A program made the translations under genes and the position numbers. This document shows positions 10,886-24,538 of a stretch of 64,000 bases of DNA, in pieces. Each line of letters opens with the position of its first letter. Position 1 is the stretch's first letter. The stretch is from contig JAGTJM010000009.1 of NCBI GenBank assembly GCA_020747015.1, positions 620,001 to 684,000 of the forward strand. The letters are read 5' to 3'. Source of the stretch: Pyrenochaeta sp. MPI-SDFR-AT-0127. Lineage: Eukaryota; Ascomycota; Dothideomycetes; Pleosporales; Cucurbitariaceae. The notes below the pieces were generated by a model that saw only the letters and a list, made by a program, of their open reading frames with translations, was not told the DNA's origin and searched no databases.

Positions 10886-13350
10886 AGTGTCCGTTTAAAA
10901 ATATCAGAGCACACACCACACCAATACCAACATCGATACCTCTTTTCTTTGGGTCAACTTCACGCTTGGTACTGTCTGTGTCACAATACATGGAGATCGG
11001 GAGGGTTACAAACCGCAGCCTGGTTGGCCATTGTCATATTAGTCCTCCCCTGTACAGAAATCTTAGAGGCATTTATGTGTCTTGCTTTTACGGTCCCCGC
11101 TTCGATCTTGTGTACAACAGGCTCGTTATCCAGCTCTCCAATTCAAGCGCTCTATCCTCTTTGTTTTTCTCCTGTATGCGGCAGATCACTAACAGTGTGC
11201 GCGTAGCCTACTGAACGAGATGAAAATGTGGCTGGTTGCAAAATTTGCGATATCACGCCACACACTGCTGAGCAAAATGAGGCAGGATCTATACAACGAT
11301 TACTCTTCCGGCTGACGACTCCTTCAAGCTGGTGGCTTGCCTCAAACAACCAATCAGCACTGTAGCATTTTTCCACACGCGAACCCGAGGACCAGCACAT
11401 GATTATTATCAAGTCATTAACAGAGTTGAATTATCTGCAGGCAATGCAACAAGTCATGCGCACAATTTCTCTGTTGTACACAGCTTACAGTGGCCACACA
11501 GTTGTCCGCGGCCGCAGATGTCAAGATTCGCCACGAACAGTAATAAGACATCAGCTTCGTAATCGCGTCCATCATCTGAGTGGTTTTGTAACCCGCGGCC
11601 GTTACTTTCCACGGACGGGACTGAATGATCTACACAAGCGTAAGTCTTTCAATGTCAAACTCGCTTGTCTTTTGTTTGTTTCTAGCGTGCCATTGCGTCC
11701 CAGACACTGATGCTCTCCTGATCGCCGAGTGAAACAGTCAATAACGATTAGAAGAGCTTGATTAATAGTACTAGGCCTACCCGTAGCTATGTGGCAGTAC
11801 CAGGGCGACTATGCGGAAGTGGGATAGTGAGCTACAACGCACAATGTACAAGTTCATAGATCCAACAAGGGGAAGAAAAGACCTTCTCCAGCCATGTGCA
11901 TCTTTTGGATTTAAACGAAAGAGTTAGTATGTTTGACTAAGGTTATTGTACATTCGACATGTGTGTGGTTAGGACGGACAAGGTTAACACTATGAAGCGT
12001 ATATCACAAGGAGCGCATGTTTCGCCAATTTTAAACGACACCGCCTTGCTTTCTGGGCATTTTTGCCCGGGATAAATGACTATCCATCTCCTTAACATCA
12101 TCGGCATATGACGATGCAGTGATAACCGAGTGTAACAATCTCACCCCGGTCCTTTGACGACATCCGTCCCCTCAGCCACACCTCTCCAGCTGGTGCAAGG
12201 CATTCCGCGTTCTCATAAAACTTCACAGCCACAACAGTACCCCATGCCTGTTCGGTTCCAGCGGTCTGCCATTATGGCCTGATAGAAGCAATACACCGAA
12301 TCCCGATGCATTGGTCCCATCGCTTCCCGATCGTTCCACACCCCGAGGCATGAAAAGACCTGGGCCGCGTAGCCGAAGGCCAAACTACCGGTCACCGAAG
12401 TACAGTGTCCCACCAGAAGCGAGTATGCAGCTGAAGAGTGGGTTTTCAAATCGGGAACGGAGGAGTCGACAAATTCACATTCACAGGGCTAAGCGAAGTA
12501 CATAACCGATAGTTGCAGATTGTGGACGCTTGGAGGGCTGAAGGCTTGGAGCACGTGAGATGGGGTGGAGGGTGTGCTCCACTAGGACGTTGTGGCCGTT
12601 GAACGGGATGGTTTATATTTAGAAGGCGCCTACCGCTCCCGTGGACGAAATGCATGGACGTTAGATACGACTATTGTGAACAGCAGTCACACGTAGTTAG
12701 CCAGACGTAGTAGCCAAAGTGTAAAATGCACTACTGGGCACGAACAAGGGCAGTTCTCTCGGGAAGCGTGTGTTTTTACCGCGTGGTTGGTTGCGTGCTT
12801 GTAGAACCAGGGTGGTCTGGTGTCGATCTTGTTTCCCCCCATATCTATATGCCCATCCCTAATCATAGACGCATATTGGTCAATCCCGTGATCTCGCATA
12901 AAAGGCTTGAATCAATGGGCCTTCCGTTGAACTGTTATCTGCGGGGATTTACCCATGAATCCCTGAACCTGGACCTTGAACCGGAGCTTCAATATTTCTT
13001 ACACGTCTGGATGGAATAGCTAAACCTCCTTATCACATTGACGGTTCGGGCCGCTTCCTTCATTTTTATGAATGATATGGTACTTGAGGTTGTGATACCA
13101 GTCATACTCAAATGTTTTGATTATGATAATGCTACAGAATACATCAAACAATAAGTAGCGAGCCTAACTTAAAGGCCGCGATGAATACATTATGATTTCT
13201 GCTTTCAAATATACTGACAGCCTACTAGTAGCTCAACTAACTGTTCCGCAGCGTAGACGCTTCTATAACATTTTTAGTATCCCTGTGGTAGCAAGGTTCT
13301 AGAATTTCAAATGTGGTCTTCCAATGCCCCGGTCAATGTATGTATAATCT
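10886..13350. other. Intergenic, no gene recognised
   Basis: This 2.5 kb spacer lies between two convergent genes (cox5 and the unknown 1126-aa gene), so it should hold mainly two 3' UTRs. Short frames (up to about 100 codons) on both strands have no familiar motif. The stretch 13020-13350 is AT-rich. No tRNA, tandem repeat or terminal inverted repeat was noticed. Confidence 0.5.
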
Positions 13351-16300
13351 TCAAATAAAATCACCAGCGTCTAGCTCTGGAATATCCAAACTTGGCGCGG
13401 ATGCGATGATCGGTCTCTCTTTCAAACTCATCAAGCGATCATAGTGCGACCTAATATCGATATCCTTGATTGTCTCTGTCGTGCCCACATTAATGCTCCG
13501 GAGCATACACTTCCCGTCCTTGATCCAAAAAGCTCGCAAGCAGTTTTCTTGCGGCATTGCAAGTGCGAGGTGGCCAGGCTTGAAGACGCTAGTGCTGATC
13601 TTGCTGGAACTCTTCTTGAGTCTATGTGGAGCTAGTGTGCCCTTTGCTGTATATTGAAATTGAATGATCTCAGTCATGCCATTCGCAACGATAAATGTTG
13701 AGCCGGAGGGTGATTGTGCAGCGGAGATGATCTTGGTACTGAATGTTTCGTTCTGTAGAGGCTCATAGCCTGGAAAGGGAACCAAAACTGGGTACTCTTT
13801 ACCCAAAAAGGCAGTCACTAGGGCTGCGCGACGACTAGAATCGTAGAAGACACCTGTGAGGTCGCCATCGTTGAGGGTCCAGGGAGGCAACTTAAAAGAT
13901 CGAGAGTGCTCAGAGATGGTACTGACTGGTTCGCGAGTAACATCCCAGACATCGACGTACACGCAATGGTCTCCTAGTTGTGTAGCAACTATGAGACGAT
14001 GGCTATCTGTGGAGAAATAAAGTTTACGTGTGATGATCACTGTCTGTCTTTGTTGCTCCTCTGCTACCTCCTTCGAGCTCAGAGATTTTGATTGCTCAGA
14101 GAACCAGCTCCCGTGCTCCGGCTTCAGCTCCTCTGCGACAGCATCGGGACTCGTCGTTCTAGTCATAGGAATTGAACGTCGGTGTGATACACCTCCTCGT
14201 AGTTCGTACACATCCATCTGATGATGAAATGCAATTCGCTTCACGCCATTCTCAAGACGGAAAAGTTCAATAAGGCCATTAATCGAGACAGCCACGTGTG
14301 TATCGTCGCTTGACATAGCAACACATATGTCTGCAATTCGACCACCAAACTCAAGCTCGATTTCGCCAGCTGGAGCGACGTTGATACCGGTGAAAGCGAG
14401 CAATCTGTTTGTTGAAGAAGCATCCGAGGCAACCACAACACACTTGCGATGACCAGCAGCAGCAGCAGCTACTACTCCTCCAACTTCAAATCTGCAACAT
14501 TGGATTGTTGTTGTATCCTTGGATGAGATGTCGAATCGGGTTACAAAATTCCCGGTTTTCCCCCACAAGAGCAAGGAATGACCTGATGATGAGAACACAA
14601 ATATCGGTTCCTTTGGCAGTGCACATGAATCCTTCTCTTTTCCCGAAGATTTACGTCGAATAGAATTAGCTATTTTGATTCCTCGACTAGCTGGCTTAGA
14701 TTTCGTTATGCTCGCCTCATTCCAAGTTACTGCATTTGGCACGCTGCTTGGCAGGCTACTTGGCAAACTGTTTGGTAGCGTAACTGGCTTCGAATCTGTA
14801 AGATTCGACGGTGCTGAGAGTGAGACTTTTTCGTAAATGCTATTGCGGGTGGGAGGTGTATCCACGGGGATAGGTAGATCGGATGAAGACAATCTTGACT
14901 CAGCTTTCGTCGGAATTGGTACGTTGAGCGACTCGTTAAGCGGACTGATCGGGTAATCTGGCATCCCAAAGCCATATGATCGAGCTCGCCGTGTTAGAGG
15001 GATCTGAGTGAATGGGCTTATTGGTGACTCGGTGTATTGTGGTAGTTGTGCTTCTGCTGACTTTGAACGTTCCAATTCTGAGCTCGCGCCCGAGGTTGGT
15101 ATGCTGACAGTCATTGTTGTTTGCGATGGGTGACTAGATCCTCGGGTCCCTCCATCGGATATCGAATGAGATCCTGCGGAACTTGAAGTAGTCCCGTATG
15201 ATGATGGAACCTCCACAGAATGTTGGCTTGAATTGTATCCATGCTGATGCAGGATCTTGGGGCTGTTGGTGGTTTGTTGGAGAGGTTCTATAAGACGAGC
15301 GCAGTTGACACTTCCTCCTGATGTGCAACTTGGGCATTTGATCCCGTCTTTCCAGTTGACGAGAGGCGAGTTTTCTTGAACACTCTCATAAGCCCACTTG
15401 TCGCACCATCTCAGCTGTTCTGCAAGCCACCACTTTGGTATCACATGTAATTTCTGGCAATTGACCATGTAGACGGGTATGAACGATTCGTCCATTCCTT
15501 GAGACAAACTCTTCGCGTTGGGTGGGGACATCCTTGCTACCCATTCCTTAACTGTATCTTGCATCACTTCCGCTGTCATGCCAGCCTTTGCAGCGCTGAC
15601 TGAATCTTCTCGCGGCTTTCGTTTTGACAGCCACGTAGAAAAGTTTATCGTTGCAGTCTCAAAGTATGGTCTTGATATCGAAACAAGCTTTCCGTAACTG
15701 GGACTGCGAGTATGCGATGGTCGTAATGACGTACGGTGTTGTAAAAGCGAATCTTGGCGAGATAAGAAACTGTCGAGATCCTCGTTCCAATCTAGCAATG
15801 TAGTTGCTAAGGACTCCAGTAGTGCCTTTGAAGGCATCATTGGACCAGTGATATGAAATATGGATATAATGAGACCTGTCCTCTGTTGATCAAGCTGCTC
15901 TAGAACCTCATCCGAGCCAATCCTGACCTGGTCAAACTCGACCACTCCTAGTTGCCGCCGAATTGTCACATATCGCTGGATAATAGCGCATTCCACTGCC
16001 CAAAGGGAATCAAACAGTACCCAGTATGCGTCTAGCCAGTCATCATCCTCTTCTGAGATGGCTTGCACCAGTGGCGTGACGAAAGTTTCCGGTCTAATAT
16101 CCAAGGGGTACTTCACATGTCAGCACAAGCTTGAAAAGGGGGGATTTCATCTTACCAAGCCTGTAGCATAAGTAGGAAGCCGAGCTTTCGCTCGTTCCGT
16201 CTGATGAGAGTCCACATGGCTGCTGTCTTCCAACAATTCGAGGATCGTGGCGAATAGCTCCTTCGTGATGAAGCGTTCAACACCATCCACATTATCCCCG

Positions 16301-16776
16301 TCCCAAGCCTTTTTGATTGCTGACTTAAGTCGTTCAATTTGGCGTGATGAGAGATTCTCTCTTCTTGAGAGCAAAAGTCGTACCCCGGACAGGATTGTTT
16401 GAGCCAGAACAAGTCTGGGTAGGGTAAGGTCGCTGGTGATCTCGGAGGTCTGACTGGGAAACGACCTTATCTTGACTTCTAATAGGTACAATATTGAAGA
16501 GAATAATAACTCCGGGGGCAATAAGCAAGATGTCAAGTTTGGTGGGCATCCAGATGTACTCGATGATATTCCACTGAGGTAACATCGCTGCAAATCGAAG
16601 ATAGTCTTGATCCAAACGATCGTCTGACTGGCGTCGTCGGCATGCCCATGCTCGTCCTCATGAAGTGCAGATTGGAGCGCATGATGGCCAGTAATCTCGC
16701 GCAAAGTGTCTGAAATGTCTGTACGTCCCGCAAGGTGCTCCCAAACCGCCGCGAGGTTCCTGTGCTGGGAAGACAT
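13351..16776 (-). CDS. Conserved-looking protein of unknown function with probable beta-propeller C-terminus
   Basis: Two exons (16776-16156 and 16110-13351) joined by a 46-nt intron with a GCTGAC branch site give 1126 aa. I do not recognise the family. The N-terminal 450 residues are helical-looking and include WVLFDSLWAVECAIIQRYV. The middle (about 500-720) is Ser/Pro/Thr-rich and probably disordered, and contains a CPSC pair. The C-terminal 400 residues read as successive beta-strand blades (PIFVFSSSGHSLLLWGKTG, VAVSINGLIELFRLENG, LGDHCVYVDVWDVTRE), like a divergent WD40 propeller. No signal peptide or membrane segment is seen. The short frame ending at 16147 and the one starting at 16116 are the two halves of this gene, not separate genes. 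A scaffold role would be a guess. Confidence 0.85.
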
Positions 16777-17754
16777 CGACGTGGGGGAGTCGCGAACTTG
16801 ATCTGCGGGGCAATACGACAGCGGTCGAGACGCTTGGACGGGACAACGGTGTGGCTTTTGCGAGGTCGATGCGAGAAGTAGTAGTCTGGAAGAAATGCAT
16901 GGCGGCTACAGATAATCTGCGCGTCGCGGTCAAAACTCGTTGCCTGAGAGCATTCACACAGCACAGCCTGTGGCGGGCCGGGCGGAGACAGTTTGGCTAA
17001 TTTAGAGAGTTTCCAAGGCTGAACACGGGAGAGACGTTTTTTTGGCACACGAGGTCGCTGCAGGGCGCTTGGCGGCTAGCACTCAGCTCGACTAGGTTGG
17101 TGTAATGGGGGTAAAGATAAAGACCCGAAACCTGCAGGCGATCAATTTCCCATTCGACCAGAGCGAATAGGAACAAAGCCCTGTCGACCACTGTACGCGA
17201 AATGCATGATTGTATCGTCTTAGCCCCCGAATCGCAATATCGCCGTCTTCACAGCTACTTGATTCGCTTCACCGGTCAGGGAACGGGTAAGAAAATCACG
17301 TGTAGATGACTGGTGTGTATTCTCGGTACCTTAGAGCGCCCAATGTAACGGAAGAATCCTAGAACCAACAACAAAACGCCTCTATTCCTCCGTGCAATTA
17401 CCCCGAAACGTTCGAGGTGTAAGAAGAGTGGCTGAGCGACGTTTGCACCCTTCACGCTTGCGCTCGAGGAACTCAGTGTGCTGCGGACTGTCCAGCCTAT
17501 CCCTTCAGACCCCAACAAACATGTCCCAGTGTAACCGCCCTTTCCGGGTGTATTATAGAATGGTCTCAACCACACGACTGATGCTTCCCACACTAGCACC
17601 AGCCATGTCTTCTGATTATGCTTAAATCTATTCATTTCTCATGAAGACCATCGTGCTCCAGGCAGATTAACTCTATGATAGATAGGCCAGTGTCAAACGA
17701 CAATGGTTGGCTAGCGCCGCAAGCCTAAAATTGGAACCCCATGATGCCACCTCC
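16777..17754. other. Intergenic, promoter side of the 1126-aa gene
   Basis: This spacer lies upstream of the unknown gene and downstream of the permease. Frames up to 170 codons (16533-17048) overlap the unknown gene in another frame and look like shadows. Nothing else was identified. Confidence 0.5.
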
Positions 17755-19592
17755 CTATTTAAGCCATCCCCATATGAACTGCACGAGCGCTTTGGCGTTG
17801 TCTTCGTCCCAAATCGCTCTTTTTGGGTTGGGAAACTCAAGATGCCCGCGTCTGCGTCCAGGTACCACTACCTTGGGTGGGGGTCTATGAATCTGCATAG
17901 ATGCTGTTCTCTGCCATTTCAGTGGGTTCCAACCATCTGATCTAACGTGGTATGCTGCTACAAGAGCAAAAAATGCGACAATCTGTGTATACAGTCAGAA
18001 TGCACGGTAACTTACGGAAGAGAGGGGAGACTTACGCCGATGTATGAAGCGATGAAGTCGGGTGTATTGAATGGAGGAACAAACGCCCGCCAGTTGTTGA
18101 AAACAATGAGCAAGATGCAGAAGACAAAGCCATAGTATGCTCTGAATAACTGTCCATGCGTCCTGTAGGGATACTGCTTATCGTCTCGGTTGAAGGCGCT
18201 GCGATTTTCGAGGGTGGGGTCATTCGCAGCCTCCTTGATTCGGTGGTAGAATACGATATATGACAGACAAATGACAGTGTAGCATATCAGCTCAGACACA
18301 ACTGCATTGTTTGTAATTCGTCCCAGAACAACTGACGGGAAAGGCTTGACAGCGAGAAAGGCTATTAGTCCAATGCACCATGATACGGTGACAGTGGCAA
18401 GTGGCACTCCGTAGGCTGTCGTTCTTTCCAGGCGCCTTCTGGTATTCTGGAACCAAAGCGGCCACGCTTCTGGGATGCTCGCAAGTGCATGGAGCAGTCG
18501 GCTTGCATTAAATAGTGCGTGAACTCCAGAGGTTGCAGCGGAGAAGATGAAGAAACCATTAAAGATAGAAGGCCAAACGCGAATGTGGTTGCGAACAGCT
18601 GCCAAGATGAATATGCTATTTTGGCCGCCGCGAATCTCGCTAGTCAAAATATTAACCAGGTTAGGATCGTTATATGGCACATTGAGGCCACCAGTGAATG
18701 TGCCAAGAATGTATAGAATTGTGATTCGCAACGAGAGCTTCTTTGTGGCGAGTTTGATTGTTTCGTGCTTCTCGAGATCTTCATTCTCCGCAGCAGTGAT
18801 GGCGATGGTCTCAAATCCAACAAAGGAGAAAACGGCAGTGACAACGGATGTCCAGAGAGCCACAAAATTACCACCGTCCCCAGTGATGACGGGTCCATCT
18901 CGTTGAGCAGGATGTACGAGAAACCTATTCGAGGCGAACCCGTAAGGTTTGCTCCAGGTCCAGAAATGGTTGCCGTGTGGAACTGGCTGAATGGCTGAGA
19001 CGATGACGTTGAAGACAATCAGAAGCGAGATGAAGGTGATCTTGATGGTGCCGAAGAAGTACTCAAGTTGGCCATATTGTCGTACAGGTAAGAGATTTAT
19101 GAGGCCGGTCATGATCAAGAATATGAACACCCAGACCGCAGGAGAATAGCCCGCAGTACTCCATTCTAGCGTCGCATCGGGATATCCGACTTCTTTAAGG
19201 TACTGCGGTTCGAATTTGAACTTCCACAATTGGGCAACTGCAAGCATCTCTGCGGCAAAGATTACCACGTAGGCAAACCAGGTGATCCATCCAGTGGCGT
19301 ATCCGACCGCTTCATCGATGAAGCGGCCAGGGAACTCAAAGAGAGGCCCTTCGACCGGGAAGAGGGCTGTCATTTCACCCAAGCAAGCAATCACGGACCA
19401 CATCATGGAGGACGCAAGTACGATAGCCACGATGGCAAGTCCAGGACCAGCAATGTAGATAATCTTGCCACTTTGCAGGAATAGACCAAAGCCTATACAA
19501 GCCGAGAAGGACATCATATTGACGTGCCTCTCCTTGAGAGACTGGCTGTACTTGCCATGAGCTCGCGTCTTTGGCCATAGAAAGAGTAACAT
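17755..19592 (-). CDS. Amino-acid permease of the fungal YAT family
   Basis: It is a plasma-membrane amino-acid/proton symporter by family; the substrate cannot be read. The main exon 19592-18036 encodes about twelve hydrophobic segments, starting with FSACIGFGLFLQSGKI and including SSMMWSVIACLGEMTALFPV, the hallmark helices of this superfamily. It does not end at the stop at 18012. A 53-nt intron (18035-17983, GTAAGT...ACACAG) joins in phase to 17982-17755, adding IVAFFALVAAYHVR and a hydrophilic tail with MQIHRPPPKVVVPGRRRG, for 594 aa. The 5' end is uncertain. An alternative ATG at 19620 (MSSRRTVLR) with a GTATGT donor at 19594 could splice to about 19527. The cytosolic N-terminus is short either way. 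Confidence 0.9.
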
Positions 19593-19620
19593 ACCTCAGA
19601 ACGGTGCGTCTAGACGACAT

Positions 19621-20741
19621 CTTGACGGTTTATTTCGCATCCACTTCGGTTTCGGTGTTTCGAATTGCGGCGACAGTTGACGTGAGGCTTTTCGAGCGCC
19701 GCGAAACAGTTGATAAGAGACGAGGCTGCGAATGCATCTGTGCATCGCGAATCCAACCGCATAAAACATCTTAACGTCGGCGACCACTTTCTGTGACCAA
19801 TATAGATTCAGCAAATCAGCGCTGTACCGAACTGCAGTATAACCCGCTACCCACCAGCACCCATGAGAATTCAGAAGTCTCAGCTGCAAGATCTACATAA
19901 TGGTAGGCAGCTGCATCTGTTCATCACCGGCCCGTCACACAAAAAAAGATCAAGACTTTGATTCTGGCCCCTCATCTTGCACCATGAAAGCCACAACTGT
20001 CGCTCGTTGGCCAGCTATGCAACCCTTGAGTGCCACAGCAGGGACAAGCTTCCCGTCTTCCCTGGACCTGCACCGTTGTGTTGGTTCGGAGACAGGGGTT
20101 AATACGAAACACGAAATCGCGAGTCTGTCAGTTGGTGGTCGTAGGACGGGCGGGGCTGGAGCCTTGCAAACGACCCCGAAATTAGAGTGCAGGTCTGTGC
20201 TGGATTTAGACTGCCCGAGTACTGATGTGGTTAAAGGCCGTTACCACAAATGCAACAACCCATTTGGGCGTACTCGCCGAACAGCTGGCCGAACGGGCAT
20301 CGCTGAGCGAAACCACTTTAATGCGGTTTTTTACGCTCGAGCCTTGACAGCCACTTGTTACATGTTAGAATCGGGCAGGTGAGCACAATGGAGAAGGATC
20401 GATTGAGTTTAGATTTGAACCACGTGTGGCTATTATGATTGATAGCCTGACCTGCTGTGTTACTGTCTCTTCAAAGGCCACTACAAGGTTTCCAGTATGG
20501 TGCTGTCTCCATAGGCCGGCGTGTATCCGTACTCGCAGGACATGAGTGGAAGAAGAATGTGTTAATTCGACATGTCAGGATGGGTCCATTTCTCTCCTTA
20601 AATCACCATGCACATAGAGCCATGAAATGTGAAAACAGTTTTGACCGTTCACCAATTAATGTTTATTTGCTTGACATAAGAAACTATCCAAGATTGCCTG
20701 TGTACAAGAATCTCCAAACGAGATCCAAATGGCGACACCTT
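19621..20741. other. Intergenic, no gene supported
   Basis: This 1.1 kb separates the permease promoter from the 3' end of the glucanase gene. One plus-strand frame of 160 codons (19900-20382) lacks any motif and has no splice-supported partner. I leave it uncalled. Confidence 0.5.
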
Positions 20742-23540
20742 TCAAAGCCCAAAACTTCCAATCCTGAAAATATTAATAGTATCCACAAACGTCGAGTTAT
20801 TATCTACGTTGCTCGCGAGATCGACACCGTCTCTTGTGATCATTTCCGTAGTCCCCACGGTATTTAGGTTATACAAACCGATATCATACGTGTTCCTGTT
20901 GCCTTCAATGGACAGTATGCGCGTCTGACATCTCGCTCCAGCACCGACTTGCGAGCAAGCAGTGCTGTAGTTGTCAAAGAAGGAGTAGAGACCGACACCA
21001 TAGCCGAGGATGTTATTGGAGCGGACGATGCGAAGGCCCCAACCGGATGCGGCATTGATGGAGCTATTTGAGGATGGCGTGAAAACGGGATCGTTAAGAG
21101 CACGATCCTCTGGGAAGGGAATAGTGGCATCTGGGTTGGGTTGATAGTATGCTGTCTCAGTTTGGATCTGTCCCATGAAGATATTGCGCGTATCTACAAA
21201 CTGATACTCATACTTCACGTGATGCTCGACTGCAGTTCCATACCTATATTGTTGTGAGCAACTCTGTGCAGCGGAAAAATAGGGGTAAATTTTATGAGAG
21301 TAGCCACTTACAGCCATAGAACACCTCGCTGACTCTCGATGTGAAGGCCACGGCCTGCGTAGATCGTAATTTGTGTGTTGTTGTTCCTCGCATCATCGAG
21401 ATCATGATCCGCAGTCCACAACCAATTGTTCTCCAAGTACAAACCTGTTCCAAATTTGGTAACATGGAAAGACATGTAAGCCGCAATGCACTCTTCAACC
21501 AAATTGTTTGCAGTGATGTTGGTGTCGGGAGTCTTCTCGCACTGCTCAGTCTGAAGATTGGAGCCCGCGAACCCTCCGATGCGGGTGTGCACATCCCAGA
21601 GGCCGGCTGGTTCGCCACCATAGGTAGCAAGATTGTATTCAATGAGAATCGCGCCCTTTTGTTGCCCTTGTGTTGACACAAAGATGTCAGAGAGCTCGAC
21701 TCTCCCTTGTTCTCCTGGTCGCGCGATTTTGACAACAACTTTTGGAGCGCTCATATCGTTGAAGTACTCGCCGGCCGAAAGAATGACAGAGTCAAGAGCC
21801 TCGCCGACGATTTTCGAGCCAGGAGGTATATAGATTGTGTTCGTGACTTTGTAAAACCCTGCATCTAAGAAGAGGATCTTGCTCTCTTTCTTGGCTTTTA
21901 GGATCGCTGCGTTCAGAGCTACGGTGTCATCAGTCTTCCCATCACCCGTGGCGCCCAAATCACGAGCACTGAGGAACTGTGACAGTGGAACGGAGCCGTA
22001 CTGTGGCTTGGACCGAGTGTAGTATTTGCCTTGCGCATCTAGCAACTCAATTGGCCGCTTGCTGGGAGTGATTGGTCCCCGCTCCTCGATTGGACCTTGA
22101 GGAAGGTATCGATGACCGTCTGCCCAAGCGCTGATGACTGATGGGCCGAATGATCCAGCAAGATATGTGCCTTCAGGGCCCACGATAGCAGCTCCAACAT
22201 TATTGAGCTTGACATTCTCCAAATACAAGCTTCCGGCACCAGCAGGCTCCGAGTCGTCGGTTCTAGAGGTCGCGATTCCAATTGGTGTGTTGTTGATCTC
22301 GCTGTCAAAGAGCGTAATAGACCCAACGTTGACGGCTGAAGGTCCACCAGCCGTGACATTGAAACCAACTCGACAATTGTTGATCGATACCTGAGAATAT
22401 GTCCACCCCCAATCCCAGAGTTGGTTGATGGCTGTGTTGACATTGTTGAAAGTAAGATTACGAGTGGTGAACTGTTGATTACCAACATTGAAGCCGTAGT
22501 TTCCGCCATTGAAGATCAGATCGTTCATGAAACCGCCAGATCCCTCCTCAATGAACAAACCTTGATGAAGCGTTCCATTGGCAGCATTCATGTTGAACAC
22601 AAGATTCTGCAAGCTAGTCGTTTGCGCTGTTGGCCAGTGAATTCCAGTGGCCGCAAAGCTTGCAGGGAGTTGCGTCATGTCAAGGATGAGGTTACGAATC
22701 TGTCTGAAGAAGGTATTTGTCGGTCCATAAGCCGTTCGGCCTACACGTGGACCAGATCCTTGGTATGGGGAGGCATCGATCAGGCCCAATCCACCAGTGA
22801 AATTGGAGGAAGCAAGAATAGTAGGGAGGCAATTGGGGTTGCCAATGATCTGGTTGGGTCAGCGATGCAACTAGTTCTCGGGTGAGGCTTTCAGCACATA
22901 CCTGAGTGTAGTAATAGTCAATGATGCTAGCAGAAATCAAATAGGTTCCGCCAGGAAAGTAGACCACAGCAGGTGTATTAGTCGAACTCTCGCAGAAGCC
23001 TGGTATACACCTGTTGCCTTCCGAAATTGCTCGTTGGATTGCTGCAGTGTCATCGGTGACACCATCACCCTTTGCGCCAAAGTCCTTCACGTTCCTGAAG
23101 ACCTGGTAGGAGCCTGGGTTTGCATTGAAAGATGCAAGACCTTGGTGCTTTATGTTTTCAAGCCAATACGGTGCACAGGAAGAATTAGATGTTCCTGTTG
23201 GGCTGGGCTTCACAGAACTTCTAACCCTGGTACCAGTTGGGTAGGCAATCTCAGATGCATCGTGGGCATGAGTAGGACGAGGAGTGTATGTAGGACGGCC
23301 ACCAGGACGTGTAGAATGACCAGAAATAGGCTTTGGCGTTGAACTACCTCGTGGGGGCGAGTTGTAAACCGAACTTGCACCCTTGGTCTTCGCTTGCACA
23401 TCATCCGCACGTACACCCAGCTCCTTTCCGTGGCCGTTTCCATATGCATACGCATATCCCTCGTCATAACGAGCATTCAGCGCAAGTGCACATGTCGACA
23501 GTCCCAACCCCAATAAAACAGAGGACGAAGAGATCTTCAT
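20742..23540 (-). CDS. Secreted exo-beta-1,3-glucanase, glycoside hydrolase family 55
   Basis: It cleaves glucose from beta-1,3-glucan outside the cell, in wall remodelling or attack on other glucans. Three exons (23540-22902, 22849-21312, 21243-20742) give 892 aa. A signal peptide covers about residues 1-20 (MKISSSSVLLGLGLSTCALA). A Gly/Ser/Thr/Pro-rich linker runs to about 115. Two right-handed beta-helix repeats follow, each opened by the family motif: DFGAKGDGVTDDTAAI and, later, DLGATGDGKTDDTVAL. That tandem layout is diagnostic of GH55. The C-terminal part contains YEYQFVDTRNIFMGQIQTE. Length and domain order are normal for the family. The catalytic Glu was not assigned. The first intron has a CTGACC branch and CCAG acceptor, and both splices keep frame. 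Confidence 0.94.
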
Positions 23541-24538
23541 CTTGTCTCTTCACACAGGGAAAACGATCAAGAGAGTGACAAGAATTAAAAATGAACTAGG
23601 GGTGTTGAACGAAAAGCCAGGCTCCCGGGTACACGATCATCTTAATAAAAGCGACAACCTTTTGGTTGCCCAGCGCCGAGTAAATTGAAATGTAGCTGAC
23701 CGAACGCGTCGCCCTGTCATTTCGATCAGCAGAGTTCCCGCATGTGGACGGTGATCCATCCCATTTCGAGGATTCGGCCAATTAGGTGAGAGCGTGGTTT
23801 GAGCAGGTCAGCTCCGGTATGGGGCATGCGGGTGTGGCTTGCATGGTGCTCATCGGTTCTAATCTTCTGAAACAGATATGACCGAGTCCAGAAGGTCTGA
23901 TTGGAGTCGCTCTGCCTTGCATACAATGCGAAGACTGCAAGAAGAAGGTTAGTTGATTATGAATAGCTCTGCATACTGGTGATGTGGCCACGCGGCGACC
24001 CAGACTCAAACATGATTCAGCCTTGTGTGGTTGGTGAGGAGCCAATACACATGGCCCCAAAGCTCAAGATATAGATCAACGGACGGTTCCTCCCATGTGC
24101 CATGGCACACCGGTGATCGCGATTGAGTGATGCAAGGAAGGGGCATGAATATCGTTCAAGCGCGTTGAGCAAGGGTGTTCAGGGGAAACGAGAGTTGTTT
24201 AGTGATCCGCGGACTGTCAGGTCTGCTTTGGGTACTTTGCATTCAAACACTTTGCATCACGAGGTGTCCAAGAGATGTGAAAGCCTTCAGTAATATATTT
24301 GAGATTTGAATAAGGAGAGCAAGACATGCTGGAACCTTGCAAGGGCTGCAAGCGTGGTGGCAGGCCACAACGCCAGTTCACGTGCTTTGAGCTGCATCGG
24401 CGAAACAATCCCAAGTTCCGACATTGAGGCTCTCGAAACTTTTACGGACATTGTGAACGTCATCTTCAAGCTTTCGCACCCGCATCCGCATCTAGTACCC
24501 TCACATACCCCGATCCACATACTACATCTACAGACAAG
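23541..24538. other. Divergent spacer between GH55 gene and tom5
   Basis: About 1 kb, with promoters for both genes expected. Only short frames with no recognisable content occur. The 90 bp before tom5 are rich in CA/CT. Confidence 0.5.

Noticed and set aside
19900..20382. 160-codon plus-strand frame
   Set aside because: No recognisable domain, Arg/Thr/Gly-rich random-like composition, in the permease-glucanase spacer.
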